Of a DNA stretch of 64,000 nt, positions 42,557 through 50,501 are shown piece by piece. Under the pieces are notes generated by a model. It had not been told where the DNA came from, ran no database searches, and was given only the letters and a program-made list of their open reading frames with translations. Position numbers and translations under genes: made by a program. Every line of letters starts with the position of its first letter. The stretch's first letter is position 1. The stretch is from positions 558,001 through 622,000 of the forward strand of contig NZ_WOWO01000003.1 in NCBI RefSeq assembly GCF_009831455.1. The letters run 5' to 3'. The DNA comes from Salinirussus salinus (lineage in GTDB: Archaea; Halobacteriota; Halobacteria; Halobacteriales; Haloarculaceae).

Positions 42557-42921
42557 CTGAGCAGGGTCACGGAACTGCGGGCGTTCAGCAGCACGAACTC
42601 CGCGGCGTCGCTCAGGCGGACCTTCCCCATCGGGCTCCGGGTCCCGCCGGGGATGACCAGCCTGTCGTAGCCGCCGGCGTCGGCCAGCTCGACCAGCTGG
42701 CTTCCGGGGTCGCCCTCGACGTGCTCGACGCGGGCATCGAAGCCGAGTTCGTCGAGGTGGTCCCGGACTCGTGTTTCGACGGCCGCGACGTCCTCGGCCC
42801 CGCCGTCCCCGGCGTAGACAGCGACCGTGAGGTCGTCGCCGGCCTCCCGGGCTCGACCGACGACGGCCTCCAGGGCGGCCCCGGCGTCGTCGCCGGCACC
42901 GATACCCAAGAGCAGTTTCAT
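42553..42921 (-). CDS. Universal stress protein-like
   Basis: A 122-residue UspA-fold protein that begins 'MKLLLGIGAGDDAGAALEAV'. The end 'DRLVIPGGTRSPMGKVRLSD' followed by 'AAEFVLLNARSSVTLL' preserves a variant of the ATP-binding loop. It is short for the family but complete. It overlaps the GNAT gene by four bases, which suggests joint regulation of an acetyltransferase and a nucleotide-binding stress protein. It is the third Usp gene within 3.4 kb. Confidence 0.85.
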   Translation of the reverse strand: MKLLLGIGAGDDAGAALEAVVGRAREAGDDLTVAVYAGDGGAEDVAAVETRVRDHLDELGFDARVEHVEGDPGSQLVELADAGGYDRLVIPGGTRSPMGKVRLSDAAEFVLLNARSSVTLLR

Positions 42922-43037
42922 ATCCACATAGCCGACACCGAGCGGCCAAAAGCTTCCGGTCGCGGCCGCTCCTGGGAGGGCGGGCCGGGACCGCGACCGG
43001 CGACACCCTTTTTCTCGGCGCGCGCGCAACGACCGGC

Positions 43038-43814
43038 ATGCCCGACGACCCGGCCGAGGCAGACGACCGCGACGGTGCCGACGACGACCGCGAGGACGAC
43101 GACGCGTCAGAGACGGCTCCCGGCCCCGAATCGGCCGGGACGGCGGCGACAGCGGAGCCGGACATGCCCGACGAACCGACCGGGACGGACGAACCGGCAG
43201 CGGCGGACGAGCCGGCCGGAACCGGCGAGTCAGACGGGGCTGACGGGTCAGACCTCCCCGAGGACGTCCGCACCTACGACCGCTTCACCAAGATCGACGG
43301 CAGCACCTACGACCGGGCGAACGACTTCCTGCGCGAGCGCACCTACATCACCGCCCGCGAGTGGGCGATCGCCCGCCTGTGCGCCGATTTCCGGACCGAA
43401 ACGGGCGTCGAGATGACGAAGATCGGCGAGAACCTCCCCGAACTGGTCCCCTTCATGACCGACACCTACACTCCCCAGGCGGTCAACCAGGCCCGCGCGT
43501 CCTTCGAGGAGAAGGTCCGCAAGTCGGGGGCGACATTTCTCTACGGGGCGATGAGCGACTTCTTCACCGCCGAGGAGCTGGACGACGTGATGTACGAGGC
43601 CACCGAGGTGGCGAAGTTCCTGCTGGAGGTCGAGGGGGTGGACCTCTCCGTCGAGGAGGAACTTGAGGCCGAGGACCAGATCTCGGAGGTGATGCGCGAG
43701 GTTCGCGAGCACTCCGCCGCGCTGCGTCACGACCAGGTGACCTGCCCGGAGTGTGGCCACCACTTCGAGGCCACGGGAGCCGACGCCAACGACGCGAGCG
43801 CCGGCGACGACTGA
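43038..43814 (+). CDS. Conserved haloarchaeal protein (DUF5806-like) with C-terminal zinc ribbon end
   Basis: A 258-residue protein. The first 75 residues are a disordered Asp/Glu/Pro/Ala-rich tail. The conserved core starts at 'EDVRTYDRFTKIDGSTYDRA' and continues with 'RTYITAREWAIARLCADFRT' and 'GVEMTKIGENLPELVPFMTD', a helical domain that looks DNA- or protein-binding. The C-terminus has 'CPECGHHFEATGA', half a zinc ribbon that could complete by dimerising. I recall the family as DUF5806. Function is unknown. The long acidic tail is longer than needed for the fold and varies in such proteins. Confidence 0.8.
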   Translation: MPDDPAEADDRDGADDDREDDDASETAPGPESAGTAATAEPDMPDEPTGTDEPAAADEPAGTGESDGADGSDLPEDVRTYDRFTKIDGSTYDRANDFLRERTYITAREWAIARLCADFRTETGVEMTKIGENLPELVPFMTDTYTPQAVNQARASFEEKVRKSGATFLYGAMSDFFTAEELDDVMYEATEVAKFLLEVEGVDLSVEEELEAEDQISEVMREVREHSAALRHDQVTCPECGHHFEATGADANDASAGDD

Positions 43815-43820
43815 CGCGGG

Positions 43821-45266
43821 CTACCGGCCGGACTCGCGGTCGCCCTCGCCGGCCCCGGCGGGTCCACCGCCGTCTTCGCCGGCGCCGGTGGAACCGCCAG
43901 TTCCGGTTTCGGTGCCGGCTCCGCCTTCGTCCGCGGCCCCCGTCTCGCGGCCGACGGGGGCGGGCTCCCCGGCGTCCGGCCGCGGACGCCGGACGTTCCT
44001 GCCCCGGTGGTCGGCGAACGGTTCCGCTGCACTGCGCTCGTAAACGACCGTCCCGCGGACCATCGTCCACTCGGGGAACACGGCATCGCGGCCCTCGAAG
44101 GGCGTCCAGTCACACTTCGTGTGCAGGTCCTCCGCACGGACCTCCGTGCTCGTCCCCGGGTCCACGAGCACGAGGTCGGCGTCGTACCCTTCGGCTATCC
44201 GGCCCTTCCCCTCGACCCCGAAGACGTCGGCGGGGTTCGCGGCCGTGAGGTCGCGCACGCGTTCGTACCCGATCCGGCCCGTGCGGGCCTCAGCGAGCAG
44301 CAGGGGAAGCGCGGTCTCGACGCCCGGGACGCCGCTCGGCGCCTCCCAGATGCTCGCCTCCTTCTCGGCGCGGGTGTGGGGGGCGTGGTCGGTCGCCACC
44401 ATGTCGACGGGCCCGTCGGCGACCCGGTCGAAGACCCGCTGGCGGCGCTTCTCGCGGCGCAGCGGGGGGTTCATCCGACCGAACGTGCCCAGCTCCGTGA
44501 GGTCGCTCCGGGAGAGGAACATGTGGTGGGGCGTCACTTCGGTGGTCATCCCGGCCTCGCTCGCAGCGTCGATCCCCTCGGGCGTGCTGGCGTGGGCGAT
44601 GTGGACCTCCGTCTCCCGCTCCTGGGCGACCCGGCAGGCCCGCTCGACGGCGGCGACCTCCGCACGGGCGGTCCGGTAGGCCGACCAGGCATCGGCGTCG
44701 GTCCGCTCGCGGGCGCTCTCGTTGAACCGCGAGGCGTCCTCGGCGTGAACGGTAACGGGAACCTCCTCCGTTCGGGCCCGGTCCAGCGCCCGCGAGAACA
44801 GCGGCGTGTCGATCCCCATGTCGCCGGTCGAATCGGCGAGGAAGACCTCCCCCAGCGCAAAGAGCGGGCGGTCGAACAGCGTCGAGGGCTCCCAGCCGTC
44901 GACGACGCCGCCGTTGATCCCGTAGTCCACGAGGGCGTCGGTAGCAAAGTCTTCCTTGCCGTCGAAGGCAGCGCCGTCGACGGTCGGCGGGTCGGTGTTG
45001 GGCTGGTCGACGACCGTCGTCACGCCGCCCGCCGCCGCGCTCCGTGTGCCGGTGGCCCAGGTCTCCTTGTGGGAAAAGCCGGGCTGGCGGAAGTGGACGT
45101 GGACGTCTATCATCCCCGGGAGCAGTCGCTTGCCGGTGGCGTCCCGGACCTCTTCGCCCTCGCCGGGGGAAAGCGCCCCGGCCTCCGCGACGGCCCCGAC
45201 CCGCTCGCCGTCGACGCGTACGTCACGCCGCCGGCCGTCGGCGAGCGTGGCGTTGCGGATGAGCAT
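43821..45266 (-). CDS. pyrC: Dihydroorotase with acidic C-terminal extension
   Basis: Cyclises carbamoyl-aspartate to dihydroorotate in pyrimidine synthesis. The 481-residue amidohydrolase has the metal motif 'DVHVHFRQPGFSHKET', 'TTVVDQPNTDPP', 'VTVHAED' and 'EVHIAHASTP' with further His ligands, and 'VATDHAPHTRAEKE' with the catalytic Asp. The last 60 residues are a Gly/Ala/Glu-rich tail not needed for the fold, which explains the length above the usual 420-430. It lies 83 bases downstream of the Nudix gene. Related dihydropyrimidinases/allantoinases are less likely given the motif. Confidence 0.9.
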   Translation of the reverse strand: MLIRNATLADGRRRDVRVDGERVGAVAEAGALSPGEGEEVRDATGKRLLPGMIDVHVHFRQPGFSHKETWATGTRSAAAGGVTTVVDQPNTDPPTVDGAAFDGKEDFATDALVDYGINGGVVDGWEPSTLFDRPLFALGEVFLADSTGDMGIDTPLFSRALDRARTEEVPVTVHAEDASRFNESARERTDADAWSAYRTARAEVAAVERACRVAQERETEVHIAHASTPEGIDAASEAGMTTEVTPHHMFLSRSDLTELGTFGRMNPPLRREKRRQRVFDRVADGPVDMVATDHAPHTRAEKEASIWEAPSGVPGVETALPLLLAEARTGRIGYERVRDLTAANPADVFGVEGKGRIAEGYDADLVLVDPGTSTEVRAEDLHTKCDWTPFEGRDAVFPEWTMVRGTVVYERSAAEPFADHRGRNVRRPRPDAGEPAPVGRETGAADEGGAGTETGTGGSTGAGEDGGGPAGAGEGDRESGR

Positions 45267-45349
45267 ACCCCCTCTCCCCCCGCGCCGCGGTTAAATCTTC
45301 GCAGGGCGGTCCGGGACCGCGGCTCTCCGGGTGTCGACTCCCTCCCGTT

Positions 45350-45742
45350 TCAAATACCTTCGAAGGTATCACCGATCATTTCCGCGTGGTCGAAGCCCGT
45401 CGGCGGGAGGTCGCCGGGGTCGACGGTGCGAACGCGGCGGGCCTCCTCGCGGGGCTCCGGCCGGGGGTCGTCGGCGACGGGCCGGCAGCGGTAGGCGGCG
45501 CTGACCGTCCCGCGCTCGTCGCGGTCGGGGTCGTCGTAGAGGCCGACGAACTCCTCGACTTCGACGTCGAGGCCGACCTCCTCCTGTACTTCCCGGACGC
45601 AGGCCTCGCGGGCGCGTTCCTCGCGTTCGACGAACCCGCCGGGCAGGACCCAGTACCCCTCGTAAGGGTCGTGGGTGCGCTCCATGACGAGCACCTCGCC
45701 GTCGAGGACGACCACGCCGTCGGTCGCGAGCGGTCGCGTCAT
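45350..45742 (-). CDS. Nudix hydrolase
   Basis: A 130-residue pyrophosphohydrolase. The Nudix box is complete: 'GGFVEREERAREAC' then 'VREVQEEVGLDVE', giving Gly-x5-Glu-x7-Arg-Glu-Val-x-Glu-Glu-x-Gly. The lead 'VMERTHDPYEGYWVLPGGFV' resembles ADP-ribose or NADH-type pyrophosphatases. Start ATG at 45742. It is upstream of pyrC on the same strand and may share its transcript. Confidence 0.92.
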   Translation of the reverse strand: MTRPLATDGVVVLDGEVLVMERTHDPYEGYWVLPGGFVEREERAREACVREVQEEVGLDVEVEEFVGLYDDPDRDERGTVSAAYRCRPVADDPRPEPREEARRVRTVDPGDLPPTGFDHAEMIGDTFEGI

Positions 45743-45820
45743 GGCTGAGTCTGGGCGGCCGAGATACGTATCCCTGGCGCCCCGATTGCCCCGACCCGGA
45801 ACGCTGCCCCGACCACCGTA

Positions 45821-46882
45821 CTACCGCCAGTCCAGGCCCTCGGGGTCGGCCGGCGGCGCGAGCGGGCTCGCGGGTACGTCCCGCTGGATCTCCGGCGTGT
45901 TGTACCCCCGCGGCGCGAGGTCGTTGGGAGCGTCGGGGTAGAAGACGGAGGCCAGCGCCTGTAGCTGCCGGCGGCCCACGCCGAGTTCGAACTGGCCGCC
46001 GCCGTAGAGCTGTATGTCCCGCTCCAGCGCGTACTCGAGGGTGTCGAACAGCGCCTCCACAGTGCCAAAGCGCGAGGGTTTGATGTTCAGCCACTCGGGC
46101 TCGAAGGGCAGGTCCTCGACCGACCCGACGCCGGTGATCGGGTAGTCCCAGGAGACCCGGCCCTCGTGGCCCTCGAACAGCGGCCGGGTCTCCTCGGTCA
46201 GCGCGGGGTCCTCCACCACTGCGTCGGGGAACGTCTCTAGAACGAGTTCGTAGAGGTCCGGGTCGGGCTCTGCGTCCACCTCGGTCCCCTCGTACAGCCC
46301 CTTCAGGTCGAGGATGCGGACGGGCGCGAGCCCCGCCACTCGCTCGGCCAGCGCGGGGGTCCACTCGGGTGTCGGGTCGAGTTTGAACGCGAGGTCACCG
46401 TGGACATCGAGGGCTTGCTCGAGCCGGTCGGTCGTCGGCGGCTCACCCAACCGCGTGCTGACGACGAAGCTGACGGGGTCGTAGCTCCGGCCGAGCGCGC
46501 TCCCCAGCGTCTCGCCGGCCTGCCGGAGCGCAAGGTCCAGCGCCGCACTCTCGAGGGCCCACCGCCGGTAGTGTCGTGATACCTCCCGGTCCGGTTCCTT
46601 CGCGGGAAACAGATCGAGGCCGTCAAGCATCGACGAGAAAGAGTCGAGGGTGTACTCCCCGGACAGCGGGAACCGGTCGCCGTCCGGGTCCGCGTCCAGC
46701 AGCGCCTCCTGGTCGGGCGTGTCGTAGGTCACGTCCTCGCCGCGGCCGGTCGCGTCCGGCCCCCGCAGGGCGAAGACCGTCGACACTCGGGTGAAGTCGC
46801 TCGACGTCTCGCCCTCTAGCCGCGAGAGGTCGTACCCCTCGACGGCCAGCGGGAGGTCGGCGACCCGGTCGTACAGTGTCAT
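45821..46882 (-). CDS. Enolase-superfamily protein, unknown substrate
   Basis: A 353-residue protein of the enolase superfamily (muconate cycloisomerase/OSBS/mandelate racemase type). Barrel active-site residues are seen in order: Lys in 'LAFKLDPTPEW', Asp in 'RILDLKGLYEG', Glu in 'AVVEDPALTEE', Asp in 'VSWDYPITGV' and Lys in 'WLNIKPSRFG'. The usual Lys-x-Lys is here Lys-x-Asp, so the second acid/base Lys is missing. 'LYGGGQFELGVGRRQLQALA' closes the barrel. Menaquinone synthesis (OSBS) is possible, but no other men genes are near. Confidence 0.8.
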   Translation of the reverse strand: MTLYDRVADLPLAVEGYDLSRLEGETSSDFTRVSTVFALRGPDATGRGEDVTYDTPDQEALLDADPDGDRFPLSGEYTLDSFSSMLDGLDLFPAKEPDREVSRHYRRWALESAALDLALRQAGETLGSALGRSYDPVSFVVSTRLGEPPTTDRLEQALDVHGDLAFKLDPTPEWTPALAERVAGLAPVRILDLKGLYEGTEVDAEPDPDLYELVLETFPDAVVEDPALTEETRPLFEGHEGRVSWDYPITGVGSVEDLPFEPEWLNIKPSRFGTVEALFDTLEYALERDIQLYGGGQFELGVGRRQLQALASVFYPDAPNDLAPRGYNTPEIQRDVPASPLAPPADPEGLDWR

Positions 46883-46989
46883 CGGCCGGAGTAGGCGGCG
46901 ACACGGCCTAACCGTTGGGGTAGGCGCGCGCCCGGTGACGGTACCGCGGTGTCGACGGGGCTAAGCCGGTCGCCGCCGTACCGCCGGCA

Positions 46990-47883
46990 ATGGCCGTCAC
47001 GCTCGCCGCGGACGTGCTCTCGCGGTACTGCCGGTTCTCGCTGTACAACTCCCCGTTCGTCGCCCACGACCGCGGCTGTGCGGTCGACCTGTACCCCGGC
47101 GACGAGACGACGACCGCGACCGCGGCCCCCTCGCCGGTGGCCGGCGAGGTCGTCGACACCCGGACAGTCGCCGCCCCTCCCAGGCCCTACGCCGCCGACG
47201 AGGACCACCTGGTTCTGGTCGACACCGGCGACCGCGTCGCCCGGATGCTGCACGTCGACCCGTCCGTCGAGGCCGGCGACACGGTCGCAGTCGGCGACGC
47301 GCTGGGCGAACTCGTCCGGGCCGGCTTCTTCGCCCCCTGGGTCCCCAACCACATCCACCTCGGCTTCCGCGACCGCGGCGACGACCCCTACCGCGCCTCC
47401 GGCTCGCTCCCGCTGAAACTCGGCTCCGACGTCGACCTCCGGCCCGTGGACTGGGACGGGACCGGGAAGGTCGTGGCCGCCGGCGAGACGTATGCGCTGC
47501 TGGACGCGCCCGTCCACCCCGCGCCGGGCGACGCCTTCGCGGGCGTCGCGGCCGGCGGTGCCCTCGAAGGTAACGCGGTCCTCGACGGCGGCTGTACACA
47601 CTACGAGGGCGGCGGGCTGCTCGGGGGCGGGGTGGCTGGCGACGGGAGCTGCAGGCCGGGCGACGGCGGGGAGACAGTCGCGCTCGCAGGGACGGCCGTC
47701 GGGACGGCAAGCGGGAGACACGTGACCTGGCGGGACGTCGAGGTGCGCGCGAACGGCGACCCGGTCATTGGCGTGGCGCTGTTCTGTGGCCGCGACCGCG
47801 CGGGCGTGAAACTCGTCGGAGAGGGCGTCGACCTGTCGGTAGGACAGGACGTTTACGTGACCATCGAACTGGCGGGCGACTGA
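46990..47883 (+). CDS. M23-like (LytM-fold) protein without signal peptide
   Basis: A 297-residue protein with an M23/LytM-like N-terminal domain. 'AHDRGCAVDLYPGD' supplies a His and Asp, 'RMLHVDPSVEAGDTVAVGDA' is the typical swapped-hairpin segment, and 'WVPNHIHLGFRDRG' gives the His-x-His. This pattern belongs to metallopeptidases that cut peptidoglycan or glycine linkages, but archaea lack peptidoglycan and this protein has no export signal. The C-terminal 130 residues are Gly-rich beta structure. The true role is unknown. Confidence 0.7.
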   Translation: MAVTLAADVLSRYCRFSLYNSPFVAHDRGCAVDLYPGDETTTATAAPSPVAGEVVDTRTVAAPPRPYAADEDHLVLVDTGDRVARMLHVDPSVEAGDTVAVGDALGELVRAGFFAPWVPNHIHLGFRDRGDDPYRASGSLPLKLGSDVDLRPVDWDGTGKVVAAGETYALLDAPVHPAPGDAFAGVAAGGALEGNAVLDGGCTHYEGGGLLGGGVAGDGSCRPGDGGETVALAGTAVGTASGRHVTWRDVEVRANGDPVIGVALFCGRDRAGVKLVGEGVDLSVGQDVYVTIELAGD

Positions 47884-47954
47884 GACACGGTCGGTTCCCG
47901 GCGTCGGGGCCGGCGACCACCCACAGTTTTCAGCCCCGGCACGGAAGCGGCTCC

Positions 47955-48731
47955 ATGGCACTCGTCGACACGCTCAGAGCGCGCGAGTCCGCGGTCGGGA
48001 ACTGGCTCTCGCTGCGTGACCCGGCGGTCGCGGAGATCAGCGCCGAACTCGGCTTCGACTTCGTGGTGCTCGACATCGAGCACACGACCAACACCCTGGA
48101 AACGGTGGTCGACATGGCCCGGGCCACCGACGCCGCCGGGAGCGGGACGGAGGCCATCGTCCGCCTGCCCTGGAACGACCCTGTCGTGATCAAGCGGGTG
48201 CTCGACACCGGTGTCGCCGGCGTGATGTCCCCGATGGTCGACGACGCCGACGACGCTCGGGCGTTCGTCGAGGCGACCCGCTACCCGCCCGACGGCAATC
48301 GGGGCGTGGCCGGCGGCCGCGCGTCCCGGTACGGCCTGGAGATGGACGAGTACGTCCAGGAAGCGAACGAGCGCGTGCTCACCGTCGCGCAGGTCGAGAC
48401 CGAATCCGGCTTCGAGCACGTCGAGGAGATCGCCGCCGTCGACGGGCTCGACGGCCTCTTTCTGGGTCCGGCGGACCTGTCGGCCAACCTGGGGATGTAC
48501 GGCGAATACGAGTCCGAGCCCTTCCTCGACGCCGTCGACCGGGTGGTCGAGGCGGCCCACGCCGAGGACAAGCCGGTGGCGACGCTCGCCTTCGGCCGCG
48601 AGGAGATCGAACGCTACGTCGACCTGGGCTTTGACTTCATGATGGTCGGGACCGACACCAGTCACCTGATGGGTGGGGCCGCGACCTCGAAGGCGACCTT
48701 CGAGGAGGCCGTGGCGGACCGCGACGGCTGA
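47955..48731 (+). CDS. HpcH/HpaI-type aldolase
   Basis: A 258-residue class II aldolase of the HpcH/HpaI/GarL group, which cleaves 2-keto-3-deoxy or 4-hydroxy-2-oxo acids to pyruvate and an aldehyde. The metal ligands are Glu in 'VAQVETESGFEHV' and Asp in 'FLGPADLSANLG'. Phosphate/CoA-binding-type 'VVLDIEHTTNTLETV' and 'GVMSPMVDDADDARA' are also family features. It belongs to sugar-acid or aromatic-acid breakdown. It is followed by the thiolase gene after 86 bases, which has its own promoter. Confidence 0.92.
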   Translation: MALVDTLRARESAVGNWLSLRDPAVAEISAELGFDFVVLDIEHTTNTLETVVDMARATDAAGSGTEAIVRLPWNDPVVIKRVLDTGVAGVMSPMVDDADDARAFVEATRYPPDGNRGVAGGRASRYGLEMDEYVQEANERVLTVAQVETESGFEHVEEIAAVDGLDGLFLGPADLSANLGMYGEYESEPFLDAVDRVVEAAHAEDKPVATLAFGREEIERYVDLGFDFMMVGTDTSHLMGGAATSKATFEEAVADRDG

Positions 48732-48785
48732 CCGGGCGCCCGCGAGGACCGGTCCGTTCCGGCCGGTCCGGACGCGGACCAGCAA

Positions 48786-48795
48786 CTATAAAAAT
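48786..48795 (+). promoter_or_regulatory. TATA box of the thiolase gene
   Basis: CTATAAAAAT, a strong TATA element, ends 22 bases before the ATG at 48818. Confidence 0.75.
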
Positions 48796-48797
48796 CG

Positions 48798-48810
48798 ACC
48801 GACAGTCGGT
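48798..48810. promoter_or_regulatory. Palindromic operator candidate between TATA and thiolase start
   Basis: ACCGAC-A-GTCGGT is a perfect 13-base palindrome placed 3 bases after the TATA box and 7 bases before the ATG. A repressor bound there would block transcription start. TetR- or FadR-like control of fatty-acid genes is a reasonable guess. Confidence 0.55.
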
Positions 48811-48817
48811 GGATGGT

Positions 48818-49966
48818 ATGGCAGACCACACCGCCGCGATCGCGGGCGTGTACGAACACCCGACCCGGGAGGCACCCGACAAGTCCACGGCCCAGCTCCA
48901 CGGCGACGTGGCCGTCGGGGCGCTCGAGGACGCCGGGCTCGAAAAGGGTGACGTCGACGGCTACTTCACCGCCGGCCGGCCCGGCCGGGTCATGTCGATG
49001 GTCGATTACCTGGGCCTGCAGGACCTGGAGTACGTGGACTCGACGGACGTGGGCGGCACCTCCTACGTCTCCCACGTCGGCCACGCCGCCGCGGCCATCG
49101 CGGAGGGGAAGTGTGAGGTCGCACTCATCACGATGGCGGGCCGGCCGCGCTCGCGCTCCGGCGACGGCGGGCCACCCTCCGGCCCGCAGGCCGACTTCGA
49201 GGAGACCTACGGGATCGGCACCGTCAACATGTACGCCCTCGCGGCCCGCCGGCACATGCACGAGCACGGCACGACGGCCGAACAGCTCGCCGAGGTCCGC
49301 GTGGCGGCCTCCGAGCACGCCCAGTACAACGAGGACGCGATGTTCCAGGACCCCGTCACTGTCGAGGACGTCGTCGAGTCCCGGCTGGTCAGCGACCCGC
49401 TGCACCTGCTCGACTGCTGTGTCGTCTCCGACGGCGGCGGCGCGGTCGTCGTCGTCAGCCCCGAGGTCGCCGACGACCTCGACCGCGACTGCGTGTCGGT
49501 GCTGGGCCACGGCGAGGCCGTCAAACACCACGACGCCGGCGACATCGACCTCACCTATACCGGGGCCGTCGAGTCCGGCCCGCGGGCCTTCGAGGAGGCC
49601 GGCATCACCCACGACGACGTCGACTACGCCTCCATCTACGACTCCTTCACGATCACCGTCGTCGAGACGCTCGAGGACCTCGGCTTCTGCGAGAAAGGCG
49701 AGGGCGGCGAGTTCGTCGAGGGGGGGACGCTAAAGGCGCCCGACGGCGAGTTACCCTTCAACACTGATGGGGGTGGCCTCTGCAACAACCACCCCGCGAA
49801 CCGCGGCGGGATGCCGAAGATCATCGAGACGGTCCGGCAGTTGCGCGGCGAGGCGAACGAGGAGGTTCAGGTGCCCGACGCCGAAATCGGGCTCTCCCAT
49901 GGCACCGGCGGCAGCCTCGGGACGCGGATGACCAGCACTACCCTCGTCCTGGGGGGTGACCGGTGA
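48818..49966 (+). CDS. Thiolase-family acyltransferase (archaeal type)
   Basis: A 382-residue thiolase of the archaeal/SCP2-like type, probably releasing acetyl-CoA from 3-oxoacyl-CoA or joining two acetyl-CoAs. 'AIAGVYEHPTREAPDKSTA' is the N-terminal segment, and 'HAAAAIAEGKCEVALITMAG' is the nucleophile region. 'NTDGGGLCNNHPANRGGMP' and 'IGLSHGTGGSLGTRMTSTT' supply the other His and oxyanion parts. The nucleophilic Cys is not obvious: the region has Cys in 'GKCEVA' rather than the classic position. ATG at 48818 sits 22 bases after a strong TATA box. The next gene is its DUF35 partner. Confidence 0.9.
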   Translation: MADHTAAIAGVYEHPTREAPDKSTAQLHGDVAVGALEDAGLEKGDVDGYFTAGRPGRVMSMVDYLGLQDLEYVDSTDVGGTSYVSHVGHAAAAIAEGKCEVALITMAGRPRSRSGDGGPPSGPQADFEETYGIGTVNMYALAARRHMHEHGTTAEQLAEVRVAASEHAQYNEDAMFQDPVTVEDVVESRLVSDPLHLLDCCVVSDGGGAVVVVSPEVADDLDRDCVSVLGHGEAVKHHDAGDIDLTYTGAVESGPRAFEEAGITHDDVDYASIYDSFTITVVETLEDLGFCEKGEGGEFVEGGTLKAPDGELPFNTDGGGLCNNHPANRGGMPKIIETVRQLRGEANEEVQVPDAEIGLSHGTGGSLGTRMTSTTLVLGGDR

Positions 49967-50388
49967 TGTCCGACGCCGGTGCCGGAGACCTCCCGTCACC
50001 CGACGTCTCGCCGACCCCCGAGACCGAGAAGTACTGGGCGGCCGCCGCCGAGGGTCGCCTGCTGGTGATGCGCTGTGCGGACTGTGACCGGTTCTACCAC
50101 CCGCCGCGGGCCCGGTGTCCGGACTGTCTCTCCGAGAACACCGAGTGGACAGAGGCCAGCGGCGAGGGGGAGATCTACGCCCACTCCGTCACCCGCCAGA
50201 TGGGGCCGCCCTACCACGAGGCGACGCCGTACGTGGTTGCCTACGTCGAACTCGAGGAAGGGCCCCGGATGCTGACCAACGTCGTCACCGACGACCCCGA
50301 GGCGCTCTCGGTCGGCCAGTCCGTCGAGGCCGTCTTCCACGAGACCGAGGACGGCGAGTACGCCATCCCCCGGTTCCGGCCGGTCTGA
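49966..50388 (+). CDS. DUF35 zinc-ribbon/OB-fold partner of thiolase
   Basis: A 140-residue protein with a rubredoxin-like zinc ribbon ('MRCADCDRFYHPPRARCPDC', Cys-x2-Cys and Cys-x2-Cys) and an OB fold ('GEGEIYAHSVTRQ', 'PYVVAYVELEEGPRMLTNVV'). In archaea, DUF35 proteins bridge thiolase and HMG-CoA synthase or bind CoA for the adjacent thiolase. Its ATG shares one base with the thiolase stop (TGATG), so the two are made together. A GTG three bases earlier is an alternative. Confidence 0.92.
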   Translation: MSDAGAGDLPSPDVSPTPETEKYWAAAAEGRLLVMRCADCDRFYHPPRARCPDCLSENTEWTEASGEGEIYAHSVTRQMGPPYHEATPYVVAYVELEEGPRMLTNVVTDDPEALSVGQSVEAVFHETEDGEYAIPRFRPV

Positions 50389-50501
50389 CCCGGCGGGCGG
50401 GCGCCGACCCGCCCTCCTGTCCTGGCCCGCCCCGAGCCACCCCGCTTCGTCCCGTCCTGTTCACCGAAAGATACTTTGGCTCGTTAACGCTTCTCACGGC
50501 C

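Noticed and set aside
46990-47883. Endopeptidase acting on cell wall
   Set aside because: No export signal and no peptidoglycan in archaea, so only the fold-level call is kept.
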